Positions 21,395 through 32,953 of a DNA stretch of 64,000 bases are shown here, piece after piece. This stretch comes from Coptis chinensis (Eukaryota; Streptophyta; Magnoliopsida; Ranunculales; Ranunculaceae), in the NCBI GenBank assembly GCA_015680905.1, contig CM027380.1, positions 39,052,001 through 39,116,000 of the forward strand, given 5' to 3'. A model generated the notes under the pieces. That model was given only the letters and a program-made list of their open reading frames with translations, was not told the origin of the DNA and searched no databases. Numbering within the stretch: position 1 is the stretch's first letter; the number at the start of each line of letters is the position of its first letter. Position numbers and translations under genes: made by a program.

Positions 21395-21407
21395 TGGCGC
21401 CGCTGCC
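21395..21407 (+). promoter_or_regulatory. tRNA-Asp primer binding site of element C
   Basis: TGGCGCCGCTGCC, two bases after the LTR; one mismatch to the B site. Confidence 0.82.
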
Positions 21408-22112
21408 ATCTTAGTTGCACTTTAGCATTGTTTTCATAGTAGAAGTAGTCATTTTTAAGTCCCATTAAACCCACCCACCCTTGTTTGTTTCATACTGTGG
21501 TTGCCCATTTCAGCGTTGACAAATTCCGCGAGAAAATACCGCGAAGCGCCGCATAAGAAGCGCCGACCAGCTAAGTTACGAATTTGACTTTACACCGAAG
21601 CCGACCCCACGCTAACCAAAGCGCGACCAGCTAAGTTACTGGAATTTGACTTTACACCGAAACCGACCCCCATATGTGGAGCGACCAGCGCTAAAAACAC
21701 CGTAATTTGAAAATTACTCGAGCGATCACGCTTCTATGCTTGTTAAATACGTGTTAAATTTATCGGATTTCGCAGCTTTGATTCAACTTTGATCTTTCAT
21801 ATTTTTCAGTGTTCTAACCTGCTCTATACACTCGAACAAGCGTAAACAAGATGCTATTCATAAGCCGAAGCAAGGACGCAATCGTATTCCTTTCTTCCAC
21901 ACCTCGTGATCTCCTCGTTAGAGGTTTATACTAGTATATCGTAATTGTTTGGAGTGTTGCATGTTTAGTTAAGTTCGACTTAGTCTTGCATGAGATTAAG
22001 GTCCGCCAACAAAACACCAAACGTAAATACACAATAACATCAACAATCAAATCTATCTAGTATACCACCCACTACACCTCTAACTACTATTTCACACACA
22101 CCACCTGATATA
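21408..22112 (+). other. 5' leader of element C with tandem GCGCCGACC units
   Basis: Between 21540 and 21720 a unit of about 60 bp (AAGCGCCGACCAGCTAAGTTAC followed by a tttgactttacaccga-like stretch) recurs about three times with indels. The remainder matches the other leaders. No coding signal. Confidence 0.75.
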
Positions 22113-23290
22113 ATGGGGGAAGAAAGAGAGACTCCTCTCTCGGACTTCTACAAAGCCTTGAGTGATAGCCCCAAATCTTGCATCGTTCTAGCAGACCCAG
22201 CGGGGGATTTCAGAATCCCTCCAAATATTTTTAATTTGTTACCCGTTTTTCATGGTTTAGACCATGAAAAACCTTATCAGCACATGCGTAGGATTGAACA
22301 AGTCCTAACAACATTCCACCATCCCCTACGGTTGTAATGAACAAATTAAATTAAGGGTATTCCCTTTCACCTTAGTTTATAAGGCGGCGTCTTTGGTTAA
22401 CCGCCCAAGCCTAATTAATTGGACTTCGTGGGCTAAACTTGTTCACCGTTTATGGAACATTTTTACCCACCCCTAAAGACGGATGAGATGCTTTCCAAGA
22501 TTCATTTCTTTCAACAAAATCCTCATGAATCATTTTCGAGGCTTGGAATCGCTTTCACCGATCTGCTTATAGAGTCCACACCATAACTTAGCTTAAAGAC
22601 ACGTTAGTTCGTGGCCTTTTTCAAAGGACTTCTACACCACCATAAAGAAGTCCTTGACATAATGAATGGGGTAGTTTCTAAGCAAAGGAGCCTGAGGCTT
22701 ATAAATTTTAGAGGACCAAACTAAGCTTAAATAATAATTGGGGGTAGTGACGATTACTCGGCTCCGCTAGTTCTTCTTCAACAGCTTAAGGCCACGGGTA
22801 TGTTTGAAATTAAACACGATTCCGAGCTTAAAACTCTAATCGAATCACTCACTTAAAAGGTAGAGGCCATTTCTCAGACAACAAAAGCCTATCCCCGCCA
22901 TGAATGTAAATTCAAACCCATGTAGTTTCTCATTGAGTCCCGAGCATCCCGACTCCCATCGCCCTATAGCCTATGAACAGGCTTGTTCCATTAATAGTGA
23001 ACCTAACGCCTCTTGGAGACAAAATCCCAACTCCGTTGGAGAAATAACCAACACGCCACACCTCAAGGGTACAATAATCAATATGTTAGGCCAACGAACG
23101 CCTTTTAACCAAGCTCCACTACGACAAGGATGTGGTCGTGGTAATTTTAATAATTATAACAACCAAGTGCAACCTCGACAAGGTCAAGCACAAGGTCAAG
23201 GTATTTATAATAATTATAATGCTAATAGAGGTATCGTTCCGGTCAATAATAATTATCAAAATCCACCCATAAATAATTCACGGAAATAGT
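22113..23290 (+). pseudogene. Gag of element C (frameshifted, zinc knuckle lost)
   Basis: Starts MGEERETPLSDFYKAL and retains the PAGDFRIPPNIFNLLPVFHG segment missing in B; open to 22337. The capsid core (22340-22880) is recognisable but scattered by small indels. The knuckle position reads CSFSLSPEHPDSHR (22921-22962), with the second and last Cys changed to Ser and Arg, so it cannot bind zinc. The tail (22900-23289) is rich in NYNNQ and PRQGQ repeats. Confidence 0.85.
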
Positions 23291-24600
23291 TCCAAATACA
23301 CCACCCGTGACTACTACACCCACACAACCGGATCGCCTTTGACACCTTCATACAAGTGAGCCAAAACTTTTCCAAACCATGGCTCAATCTAACCAACAGC
23401 TTCTACAATCCGCTAATAATTTAACCCAACAAATTGGCTCAAGATAAAGCCCAAACCAAAGGTGTGTTGCCGTGTCACGCAATACCTTAATCCTAAAACA
23501 ACAAACACAGCCTTTGAGGTAACCGATAATACTAGTAATGAATATGAAAATGTAGGTGAGATAAATGCCATCACCACTCCGCTCGCAGAGTGGTTGATAA
23601 CAAGGTAACTATGCCTATAGTTACCCCACCAAGAGTCCCCTACACCTACTATTTTACTAGATACCCAAATAGAAACCAAGAGCCTACCACCGTAGAGGGT
23701 ACCAGTTACAACACAACCTAAGAAACGTAGTAAAGCCACGGTTAAACATCCAGTGATACCATTGCTAAATATAGACGAAAACCACCGCTTCCACAAAAAT
23801 TAGCCATGTTAACTAGGGATACAAATTATGAGGAGATTAGGGACGCCAAAGAATCTAACTATAAACCTTCCCTTCCTCGGCTATTTAAAAGCTACCACAC
23901 CATGCTAAGTTTCTTAAGGAATTGTGTACTACTAGGCGTAAGACAAATATACCAAAAGACGCTTTTAACGTAACAATTCCCAACCTTATCCGAACATAAT
24001 GGAATTGTTAAGTACAAGGACCCGGTCGCCCTATCAGATAATGCACCTTAGAGATTCCTATACGACGACCCGCTAAGTTATTAGACCGGGGATAGTGTTA
24101 ACTTACTCCCATTTTATTTGTATAGACAAATAGGTCTAGACAAGATGCAACCCACTAAAATGACGCTGCAATTAGTCGATCGGTCTATTAAGTATCCTAA
24201 GGGTGTAGTCGAAAATGTTCCGTAAAAGTTCAGGATTTCTACTATCCCACTGATTTTGTAGTCCTCGATACGTAAGTCGCTAACGACTCGTCCCCATCAT
24301 TTTAGGGCGCCCTTTCCCCGGCAACCGCCAATGCGCCATTAATTGCCGTGATGGTTCAATGTCCATGTCTTTTGGCCATCTTGTCGTTGAAGTCAATGTT
24401 TTTCAAACAAGGACACAGCTTACCGATTCGCCTATGGATGGAGAGGTCAAGATGATCGAGAGCTTCGCCGAGATTATTTCAACAACACGCTCCCCGATAG
24501 TCATATGCCCAAAATTCTTTCCTTTGGAAAGTCGACTCCAACATTTTCATCCCTACACTAGTCGATACACATATTATTGATGAGGACGGATAGATGACTT
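23291..24600 (+). pseudogene. Gag-protease linker and aspartic protease of element C
   Basis: Collinear with B 13200-14430. The bridge (NLPFL..LKSYHTMLSFL-like) lies near 23860-23920, the protease active-site region near 24075-24110, and the C-terminal half after about 24230, with GRPFPGNRQ-like and FGHLVVEVNVF (24370-24400) sequence. Many shifts. This is the last pol-type gene before the deletion. Confidence 0.75.
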
Positions 24601-24820
24601 TCTCAAAGATGTAGAGGACTACCATAGTAATGTGGATATGACCAATCTAGATGAGGAATTCGATGAGTTTCTTCGAGTAGGTGACGATTCACCCTATCAA
24701 GATCTACCTTGCACAACATCCACCTCGATTCCCCTCCTTCCACCCTTTTCAAAGGAATCTCGAAGTTTGCACTCGATCCTTTTGTTTCTCCCGTGCTTCA
24801 TAATTTTTAAATCCTCCTAG
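24601..24820 (+). pseudogene. Post-protease spacer domain of element C
   Basis: DFLKDVEDYHSNVDMTNLDEEFDEFLRVGDDSPYQDLPC..., acidic then Ser/Thr/Pro-rich, ending at a TAG. The same domain is in D (53311-53688) and, more diverged, in A (7500-7859). In B and E this place leads directly into RT, so the domain is a marker of the pol-less families. Confidence 0.65.
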
Positions 24821-25260
24821 CAAACAGATACTGTAAGGACAAACTATTTGACACCTTCATTTTCAGAATTGAGACAAATCCCTACACACACAATGAATGA
24901 GTTCGGTGCTAAAACCACATCCTCATTGTGTATGTGGTGTCTTTCTACAACTTATCCATATCCACCATATTCTCCACAACCATTCACTTTTCCACACTTA
25001 TTTACTAAAACACCCACTCATTCAAAAAATTAAAAAGAAGGTGCATGATAGGTTACACAATGGGGTTATCCGACTTCGCTTTCATTCCACTAGGTCGCGT
25101 CCAGAGGGAAATCTTGGTGCTTGATTGTGTTTGTATATGTTTTCTGTGATATTTATTTATGGAATGATCCACAACTATTTCGGTTGTTGATATATGATCA
25201 ACTGCATGTTCATACATATGTTTTAGATAAAGTCTCGAAAGTATCCGACTATAAACCACT
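24821..25260 (+). other. Replacement segment where pol is missing (C)
   Basis: About 440 bp not found in B or E, replacing the roughly 3 kb that carries RT, RNase H and integrase. The same segment is in D (53310-52870, minus). It has short open stretches but no conserved protein that I can support. Confidence 0.65.
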
Positions 25261-26313
25261 CAAATTCTGTGTTTTGGTGCACTTCCTTTCACTTTAATAT
25301 ATTGGTGAGTGCACCATTAAGGTAACCGGCCCTCCCTATGGAGTGTGTGGCTGTAAGTACCGGATCCTAAGTCCACGGTTCACATAGTTCACGCTTCCAC
25401 TCTTGCATGTTTTTCTCGATTTTTTGAATCATGTTTCTCTATGGTGTGAATTATGTCTTTATTGCTTATTGTTTTTCCTTCTATTCAAAAAAAAAAAAAA
25501 TAATAAATAAATAAATAAATAAATAAATAAAAATAAAAATAAACATAGTAATCTAGGAAGTCTAGAATCTCGACTTTAAAAGACCCATCGCTAAAAACAA
25601 ATTTTCTAAGCCGTTGTAAAAAAATTTGTTTGGGGGGGGTGTGTTCATGTTTCCGCACTAAAAATGTTTTATGTCCCATTAGAGTTGCTTTTAGCCGCTT
25701 TTATTGTATTACGATTCGATTGACATAATCTATTAATTTAGAGTTCATTCATTCAAGATAACTTACGCCATGCACGCACTTCGAGGCATTTTCCACTATC
25801 TCGTATGTCTTCTGAAGTCGAAATAGAGTGTTTTATGGATCATTGATAGGAAATTCTCTCCCTGATCATTTCCATATCTCATTCGCAAAAAATCGGACCG
25901 TAACGGCAATTTTTGATTTGAAGTTCGCGAAAAAAAAAAAAAAAAAAATCAAAATTTCGATTTTGGGCTTGGGCCCAACCCGCCAACGACATCGCCTACA
26001 TTTTTACCTTTAGCAACAGTTCATCGTTTTTTTTCCTCTATTCCGCCATTAACAAAGCTCCAAACCTAAACAAAATAAAAATTAAAAAGAAAATACAATA
26101 AACCCACGCCCAAAATCAAATCCTATCCCCAAATCTTCTCTAAAACCAAACCACCACAACCCCCACCGATTTAAATCACTAAAACCCACCGAAAATTCAT
26201 AATTTTTGTGCTGCGCCGCCACCACTCCACCACCACCACTGTTCTTTCAGTCGGTCAAGTTAAACCACCACCACCACATCATATTTAAACCCCCACTCCA
26301 TTCCAAACACTAG
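25261..26313 (+). other. Post-pol untranslated region of element C
   Basis: Contains the conserved block (25273-25395), an A-rich and (AAAT)n microsatellite (25487-25540), and the hairpin/G-tract module: stem 25595-25605 / 25621-25631, then eight G (25632-25639). The last 300 bp are C/A-rich, as in B and E, before ORF1. Confidence 0.75.
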
Positions 26314-27460
26314 ATGGCTCAACAACGCCGAATTATACCGGAGCAAGTTTTCACTGCCGACCACTTCGCGCCGTTTTACGGTGACGAAATGGCTAGTAGA
26401 GACTGGAGTAGTTTGTGTATTAATCGACGAAGCCTTCTACCACGAAGACTTGGTCCGACGGTTCTACAACACCGGGAGTTGGAGGGGAGTAGGATTTTTG
26501 TGTTGGTAAGGAAGAAGAGGAAGGAGTTGACTACGGACCGTTGGCTGAGATTCTAGGCATTCCGCCTAGAATCCATCCGGATGCCACTTTACAGGAGCCC
26601 CAGTTTGACGGGTAGAGCCTTTGATGGGCGTGATGTCATCAATGGGAGCTACAATACAAACTCCCATTGTGTAATGCCAGGCATCCCTCGGACCAACCAA
26701 ATTTCGGGGCTTCGGCTTCGTGGATTGGGTCGGAATGTCCTAGGGAAGGACAAGGTCGGTGACATCGGTCTGCCCCGCTTCCCACATCTTATGGGTACTC
26801 CAGAGCGTAAGTATGATTTCTGTATCTTGGAGTTTTTGCTGAGCATGATTAGGGGGGTCGGAAAGTCTTTGGCACCTCTTCCTGTGTTAATTACCAAGAT
26901 CATGCTGAAGATGAAAGCAGCTCCGGCGTCTGATAGGATTTACATTACCCTGCACCGTAACCCGCATATCTATAGGGAGTGTGTCCAACAACGCTGGATA
27001 TTGCCCGCGGATAGGGAACAGGATGAGGTAGAGGAGGAGAATGAGGATGATTCGAGGAGGATGATGAGGAGACGTGACTTGTTTTGATACGGATGCCTTC
27101 CGAGGTGTTGTTCGATGCGCGAACGCATGGCTATGCTTCATAGGGGCATCGTTCACTAAACACTATCTGTGCAGACCTCCCGAACTCGACAGGCTTAATT
27201 ATTCATCACAACTTCGAGATCCGCACCCGCAGAGAGGATGAGAGATGGGAACAGCGAGGGCTGAGATGGAAGCCCAAACGCCGGTTTAGAGTGGATATGC
27301 TTGCACGCTTCCACCCACCTCATACGCACTCGCTTACGAAAACACAGCCATTTAGGCATGAGCGTCGCCGACGAAGGGCGACTATCATCGCCTGCCGACC
27401 TTCGAGCCCGTGAGCCACCACTAGAGAGTGTGCCCTCCACCACCGCTGGGCGAGGTATTT
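26314..27460 (+). pseudogene. Post-pol ORF1 of element C
   Basis: MAQQRRIIPEQVFTADHFAP... corresponds to the ORF1 start of B and D. Open blocks 26314-26556 and 26581-27087 are joined by a shift; the second has VINGSYNTNSHCVMPGIPRT, LGKDKVGDIGLPRFP and ITKIMLKMKAAP, then an acidic stretch (EQDEVEEENEDDSRRMMRR). The tail to 27460 is shifted. It is the most complete N-terminal half of ORF1 in the window. Function unknown; env-like position in Athila elements. Confidence 0.7.
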
Positions 27461-28273
27461 AGAGAGTGTGAGGATTGATAGTGGTTGTTCTTTTATTTAT
27501 TTTTGTTGTTTTTATTGTAATGTAACTTTTATTTTCGTAATTTGAATTTGTAGTGAAAGGTACTCTGAATGGAAATTTTAATATAAGGGGTTATTTTCAG
27601 TATGTGTGGTTGTTTCATATTGATCCCACCTTCCCAACTTGTTTGTGGGTGGTTTTATCAATTCAAGCTTTATTTTTATATATAACCCTAGTGTTAGAAT
27701 TTATTGCGGAGTAAGATGAAATGATGGCCGTTTAGGCATATCTAGGATTGAGAATCATTGTAGGATGAAATGTAGATTAAATAGGTACATTCAATCATAA
27801 AATCAACCTAAAAGATACTGGGTTTGAATTAGAATCAAGAAAATGAGTTGTTTCCGTTTTTGGGGTTTGAAAATTTTAGGATTTCCGAAACCGCCGTAAT
27901 TAGTTTTGGCAACTTTCCGATCCATTTTAGCAACTTTAAACCTATATAAACTTGATACAATCTATCCTCACAACTCACACTACACCTAAACTCCATCACT
28001 CACCCTTCACACCCGCGATTCCCACGCGTTTAATCTCCATTTTGCAAATCGCAACTTCGAGTGCGCCACCTCTACACTTCGACGAAAAATTTTGCTCGAA
28101 TTTTACCAAGGCAAGTCAAGCAAGCGACTTCGCTTAAAACACTGGAATTCCAAAATACAAAGAGCTCTCACGCCCTAGTTGAAAGCGACGATCCCCGACT
28201 TCGGGACCAGAAATTTTCCAGCTTTTCGCGTAGTATCCGGATCATTCGCAGCTATTCCAAAGCGTAATTTTGA
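27461..28273 (+). other. Region between ORF1 and ORF2 in element C
   Basis: T-rich start, a CCCACCTTCCCAACTTG/TTTGTGGGTGG module (27624-27651), then sequence matching 32383-32953 of B (e.g. gtttgtttccgtttt, ctcacaaactcacactacacc). No shared ORF; it is the leader of ORF2. Confidence 0.65.
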
Positions 28274-29183
28274 GATGACATCTCCAACATTGATACCGAA
28301 CAGTCTTTCAAGATTTGTTCCAAAGCACTACTTACGGTGCTTGGTTTCACGAGGTGATCACATACGTTGGCTGAACCTCTTATGGTAAGACCGGCTGAAC
28401 TTTATTCTCCAAAGACTTGCATCTTATTTTTATAATAACTGCATTTTTTCTTTGAGAGATCGGATGGAGAACAAGTGTTCTCCATCAACATTGACGATGA
28501 ACCAATGGAAATTACCGTGTTCTTGCTAGCATTTGTTCTTGGACTTGCTATGCCGAGATACAAGACCCATGGTGCTATTGGGTCGATAATATCCATGTCT
28601 ACACTTATGAAGTCTTTGCACGAGGCTTATGGGGGCGTGCATTTTCCAGATTGAGGACCAAGGGGACTATAACGCTGTTCTTGGTAGCTTTGTCCATGAA
28701 CATAGGAACTGTTATGTTTTGGATTATGCTAAACATTTTAGGGGAATGGCGTTTTTCTTCGTGAATGACGCCACTTGGCGCGTTTTCCTTGCTTTAGCCA
28801 CCGGACGCCGGGTTCTATGACCTTCCCGAACTTTGATGTCTAGTTTAGCACGAGCCTATACCATGAGGCATAAGTACCTTCTTATGCCTCGCTCTAATTT
28901 CAATGTATTATGCTATGTTTCTTTCCCTGCTTTTTGTACACGCTTCACGGATTGGATTAGGGTAGACACGGTGCGACCCACCAATAGTCTTATTCGATCT
29001 TTCCGCAATGACTTGGCAAAGGTGGCGGATACCTACCTCACCAGTTGCACCCTACACCCCATCGCACAAGTGGCACTTAATAGGTTAGCAACCATAGATG
29101 ATAAATGGCGTGAAGCCCGGCAAATTATCATAGCATGGCAGATCGCTGAAGGAGCCTCACTTCTTTATAGAAGTAGAGGATGA
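28274..29183 (+). pseudogene. Post-pol ORF2 of element C (two-exon)
   Basis: Begins MTSPTLIPNSLSRF (28274). Like B's ORF2 it reaches a GTAAG (about 28384) and resumes near GATGGAGAACAAG (28461) with FSINIDDEPMEI and FVLGLAMP, then ends with VRPTNSLIRSFRNDLAKVAD and IDDKWREARQIIIAWQIAEG (28975-29160). Frames shift several times, but the same exon blocks occur in B and D. No known domain recognised; lies last before the 3' region. Confidence 0.6.
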
Positions 29184-29402
29184 CCTAAGATAACGAATAA
29201 CAAATGAGTGGAGGTAAGTTTTAGTTTACGTTAGTGTCCGCTTATGTCCCAAGCAATTTAATTCGTTAACCCCATAATGGGTGGAACTCTTTTAGAGTTA
29301 AGTCGGTTTTTATTTCCTATATTAGTACGTTCTAACCTTGTTTTGCAGATGTTTCTGAATTTCACGCTTCCTCATGGTATTTTTCCTACCCTCTTTATTT
29401 AA

Positions 29403-29422
29403 ATGCTTTGAGGACAAAGCAT
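29403..29422 (+). promoter_or_regulatory. AGGA-loop hairpin after ORF2 in C
   Basis: Perfect 8-bp stem ATGCTTTG / CAAAGCAT closing an AGGA loop, followed by TTTGTTTGGGGGC. Copies: B 34072-34091 and, with one mismatch, A 8643-8658. Confidence 0.7.
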
Positions 29423-30982
29423 GCTTTTGTTTGGGGGCATAGAAACACGGTAATTAAGACATCCGCTAGGATATAAATATGTATAATATGCATTTGTTTT
29501 CTAGTTAAAATTTCAAAAATTCAAAAATATAAATAAATAAGTTATGCTATACACTTAGGAATATTGGTATTGTTTCTTTCTCCATGCTCTTAACAATCTA
29601 GAAGTCTCAATGAGTTGCTTTGCGTCCATAATTTGTTAGAAACTTAGGTTAATATATAGGTAATAATCTTTACATCTATCTATAAATATATTACATGAGT
29701 ATCTATGATTGTTAGCGAGAAGTTTCAAAAATCTAGGCTAGAGTACTTTATTCTACAAATCCTGTGGAGAATATAGCCTAAAGTCTTATATGAGTGAAAC
29801 ATTTGAGAAATGACACAAGGGAGAAGTAAAATCCGGATAGAGAATTCACATGTCCACTTGCTTGATCACTAAACCATATCCTAAGCGAGAATTTAGGCCC
29901 TTTTTGGATCGATATAGCTAGAAATTCTGACCTAAGTATATTTTTTCGCTAGTCGCCTAATCGAGCCTTTCATTAGCCCTTCATAAACCACAATTCCTTT
30001 TACCCCTCATTACAAAAAACAAAACAAAATAAAAAAAAAAAAAATCAACCTACCCAATTTAGAATAAGTCCGAGAATAGAATGATGAAGAAAGAAGAAGA
30101 AAAAACATGTGTAAACAAAAATTAGTTAGTTGCTTCAGAAAATAAAGAAAAAGAAGTTTCCATCCAAAGAAAAGAAAAATAAAAATAGAAATAAAATAAA
30201 ACTCCAAAAATAGAATAAAAAAGGGAGTCAAAAGACAAAGAAAAGAAAAAAAAAAATATGGCTAAGGATGGAAACAAAGTGTAGAAGCAAAAATAAATAA
30301 CAAGGTTTTCTAGTTACATAATATGAAGACTCTATTATCTCAGACTTGTCCTTTTGAATATCCATTTCCTTTCTTCTTAAACCATCTCCCAATCCCCGTA
30401 AATACCTAATAAAGACCTCTAGCTCAATTAGGAATAGGTTAGTGTGATAGTAAGTGGCATGTGTTTGATCGACCGGCTTCTGTGTGTCATTGAGATTGTA
30501 AGGTAAAGTATGCCCAATCGCATTAATCGGAGTAGCTTAAACTTGAGTGGAAAAATCAGAGTTTTGTTTCTTGACTATTATTGTGAGAACCTACTTAAGG
30601 ACGCTTATTCCGAAGTTCTCGAAAACAAACCCGCTAAACATTTTATAGTACTACTCATTGGTATATATGTTTATTGTAGATGATAGATTATTATGCATAT
30701 ATTAACTTAGGTTTCTGACTTGGTTATTCTTATTCAATTGCTAGAGAGATGTATAGATAGTTGAGCATGAATAAGGAAACAATAGTTTTATTTTCTTAGT
30801 CGCCAGTAGTATAGATGAAGTTTGTGAGTACCTTCATCGGAAAACTCTCACGAGGCTATAACTCGTCCACTAGGGAATTCCTAGTGGTTTAAGGCCTTGT
30901 TGCATATGGTCAATGCAATCGCGACTCAAAAAAACGAGAGTAGTTAGAACTCCATTTTGGTCACTTATTCTAATTTCTCATC

Positions 30983-31020
30983 TTTGCTTGAGGACAAGCA
31001 AAATGTCAAGTGGGGTGGTT
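30983..31020 (+). promoter_or_regulatory. AGGA-loop hairpin and polypurine tract before the 3' LTR of C
   Basis: Perfect 8-bp stem TTTGCTTG / CAAGCAAA closing an AGGA loop, then GTGGGGTGGTT up to the LTR. Same arrangement in B (35634-35672) and A (37629-37667). Confidence 0.75.
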
Positions 31021-32377
31021 TGATAAGAGCCCAAAACTGTAGTTTTAACCCCTTAATAATCATACTTTTAGACCAATTATGTGAATAATAAGTAAGAGTT
31101 AATACTGATTACGTGTTTTATGCATTTTAGGCTTCAAAGTCCATTATGTGCAAAATGTGCCACTTTAGCGAGATAAAGGAGCAAAAGTCGAGAACTTCGA
31201 ATGCCATATCTTTGGACTCAGACCTGAATGAGGCCTACCTTATGTCAAAACGACCGGCTCGGAAAGAGCTTTGCAATGGTCCAAGCCTTGACCCAATCAG
31301 AGGAGCAAAAGTGGACGAAAAGTCTGTGGAAGCCAACTGCAGCTGAATAGGCCTTTTTGGACTGAAAGAATTGGGTTTTGGGCCTGATTCTCTGGCCCAA
31401 AACATGGCTCCAAGCCCATGCACGATTTTTGGATCTGGATGTATAAAAACAAAAGCTTGACTCATTGTTAATGGCAGTTAGGTTAGGTAGATAGTTAGAC
31501 CTATATTAGTTAGCCTCCATTAATTAGTTTTAGAACTTAGTTTAATTAGTTTCAATTCATTGTATTAGATTAAACCTTTGAATCTTGTTCTTCATTTGAT
31601 TAGATCAATAAAGTAGTATTTTTTATCAATTTCGATTTTGTCATTTCCATTTCTAGATCTAATTTCAATTCTTGTTCTTATTTCATTTTAGTCATTAATT
31701 TAGATTTCATTATTGTTTAAATTAGTAAATTTCAATGCTTTATATTATGTTTAGTTTTAATCTAAATGGAAATGATTATGAATGATTCAAGGCTAAACCT
31801 CCATTAGAGGGGTTGAGAAGCCTTGATGAAAGCTTGATTCGACTATCGTTAGAATCGTCGTAATTTCCTTTCCACTCTAGAAACGCGTTTAGTTCACCAT
31901 GAGAATGGGTTTAATCGTTCACATGCTAATTATTAATTGGTAGGAATGCCATGTGTAATTAGGGATTAGGAAGAACCGATTGTTCTCGCGTAGCGCTCAA
32001 TTCGATTACTTACGACTCATCGCTAGTGGATTAAGTTGAGTTAAGGTGGAATCAATCCCCCTCTAACTCCTTAACATCAATCAACGTAGCATTCCCTTAG
32101 TTGTCTGGTAGTCGACTAGTTGCATTTCGTGGGTAGTTGCACCGTAGTCTAATTCCCCTTCGTAAAGCTCTCATTGACTTAAGACTTATTTTTTAGACTT
32201 AGAAAACAATCCATGCTAGGGAACTAGGAGTGGAACGAACTTCCTACTCCACTTAGTGCAATTCGCATCGAGAGTAGAAGCTTTGATAATTGAGACTAGT
32301 AAAAGTGTAGTTTTAGTTTACTTACGTTGTGAATTCATCGTTCATTTCGTAGGTAGACTATACATTTTACGTTATCA
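31021..32377 (+). repeat. 3' LTR of element C
   Basis: TGATAAGAGCCC...GTTATCA, 1357 bp, followed by the GTAGC duplication (32378-32382). Confidence 0.95.
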
Positions 32378-32382
32378 GTAGC

Positions 32383-32953
32383 ATGAAACCTAGGAGAGTT
32401 TAGAAGTTAATATTCTAAATCTAGTATAAAAGATACCAGGATTGTAATAAAATCAAAAATATGGTTTGTTTCCGTTTTCGGGTTTGGAAATTTTCTATTT
32501 CCGGAAATTGCCTTAAACAATTTGGCAACTTGCCGATTCGTTTTGGAAGCTCAGAACCTATTTAAACTCCCTTCATTCTACACTCACAAACCACACTACA
32601 CCCCACCATCATCCCTCACCTTTCACTCCAAACTTTTCCTTCTTTTTCCTCTTAAACTTTTGCTTTCAAGACTTACGAAGCGCATTGCGCCCTGACATTA
32701 ATCGCCGAAATTTTACTCGAGCCTTTTCGCGACCCAAGTTGAGCGTGACTCACTCTCAAACACTGTACATCCAAAACACCCGAAAGCATCGCTCAAGTTG
32801 AGCCGACTTCGCTTCAAAACATCAGAATCTAAAACACCGTAGAGCGCACTTTGGGAGTGGAAGCGCACTACCCTGCCCTCCGTAAACACGAAAATTTCCA
32901 ATTTTCTGAGGGTTGTTCCAGGATTTTTGGAGCTGTTCATAAGAGTAGTTGAG
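32383..32953 (+). other. Element B resumes: leader of ORF2
   Basis: Sequence continuous with 20042 of B across the C insertion and matching E at the window end (63952-64000) and C at 27750-28273. No shared ORF. Confidence 0.8.

Larger units (their letters stand above)
29184..31020 (+). other. 3' untranslated region and polypurine tract of element C
   Basis: Hairpin ATGCTTTG-AGGA-CAAAGCAT (29403-29422) followed by TTTGTTTGGGGGC, a long non-coding body, then a second hairpin TTTGCTTG-AGGA-CAAGCAAA (30983-31002) 18 bp before the LTR. The last bases GTGGGGTGGTT (31010-31020) are the plus-strand primer (polypurine tract). Confidence 0.82.
20043..32377 (+). mobile_element. Element C: pol-less Athila-type retrotransposon nested in B
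   Basis: 12.3-kb element with both LTRs (1350 and 1357 bp), primer site, leader, gag, protease, spacer domain, post-pol ORF1 and ORF2, hairpin and polypurine tract, flanked by GTAGC. RT, RNase H and integrase are absent: the sequence goes from the post-protease spacer through a roughly 440-bp segment to the conserved post-pol block. D has the same arrangement, so C is a member of a non-autonomous family. Confidence 0.93.

Noticed and set aside
25485..25679. Minus-strand ORF with a run of hydrophobic Phe/Tyr/Leu/Ile as a membrane protein
   Set aside because: It is the complement of poly-A and (AAAT)n sequence; the hydrophobicity is compositional. The same applies to 30010-30231 and 34700-34891.
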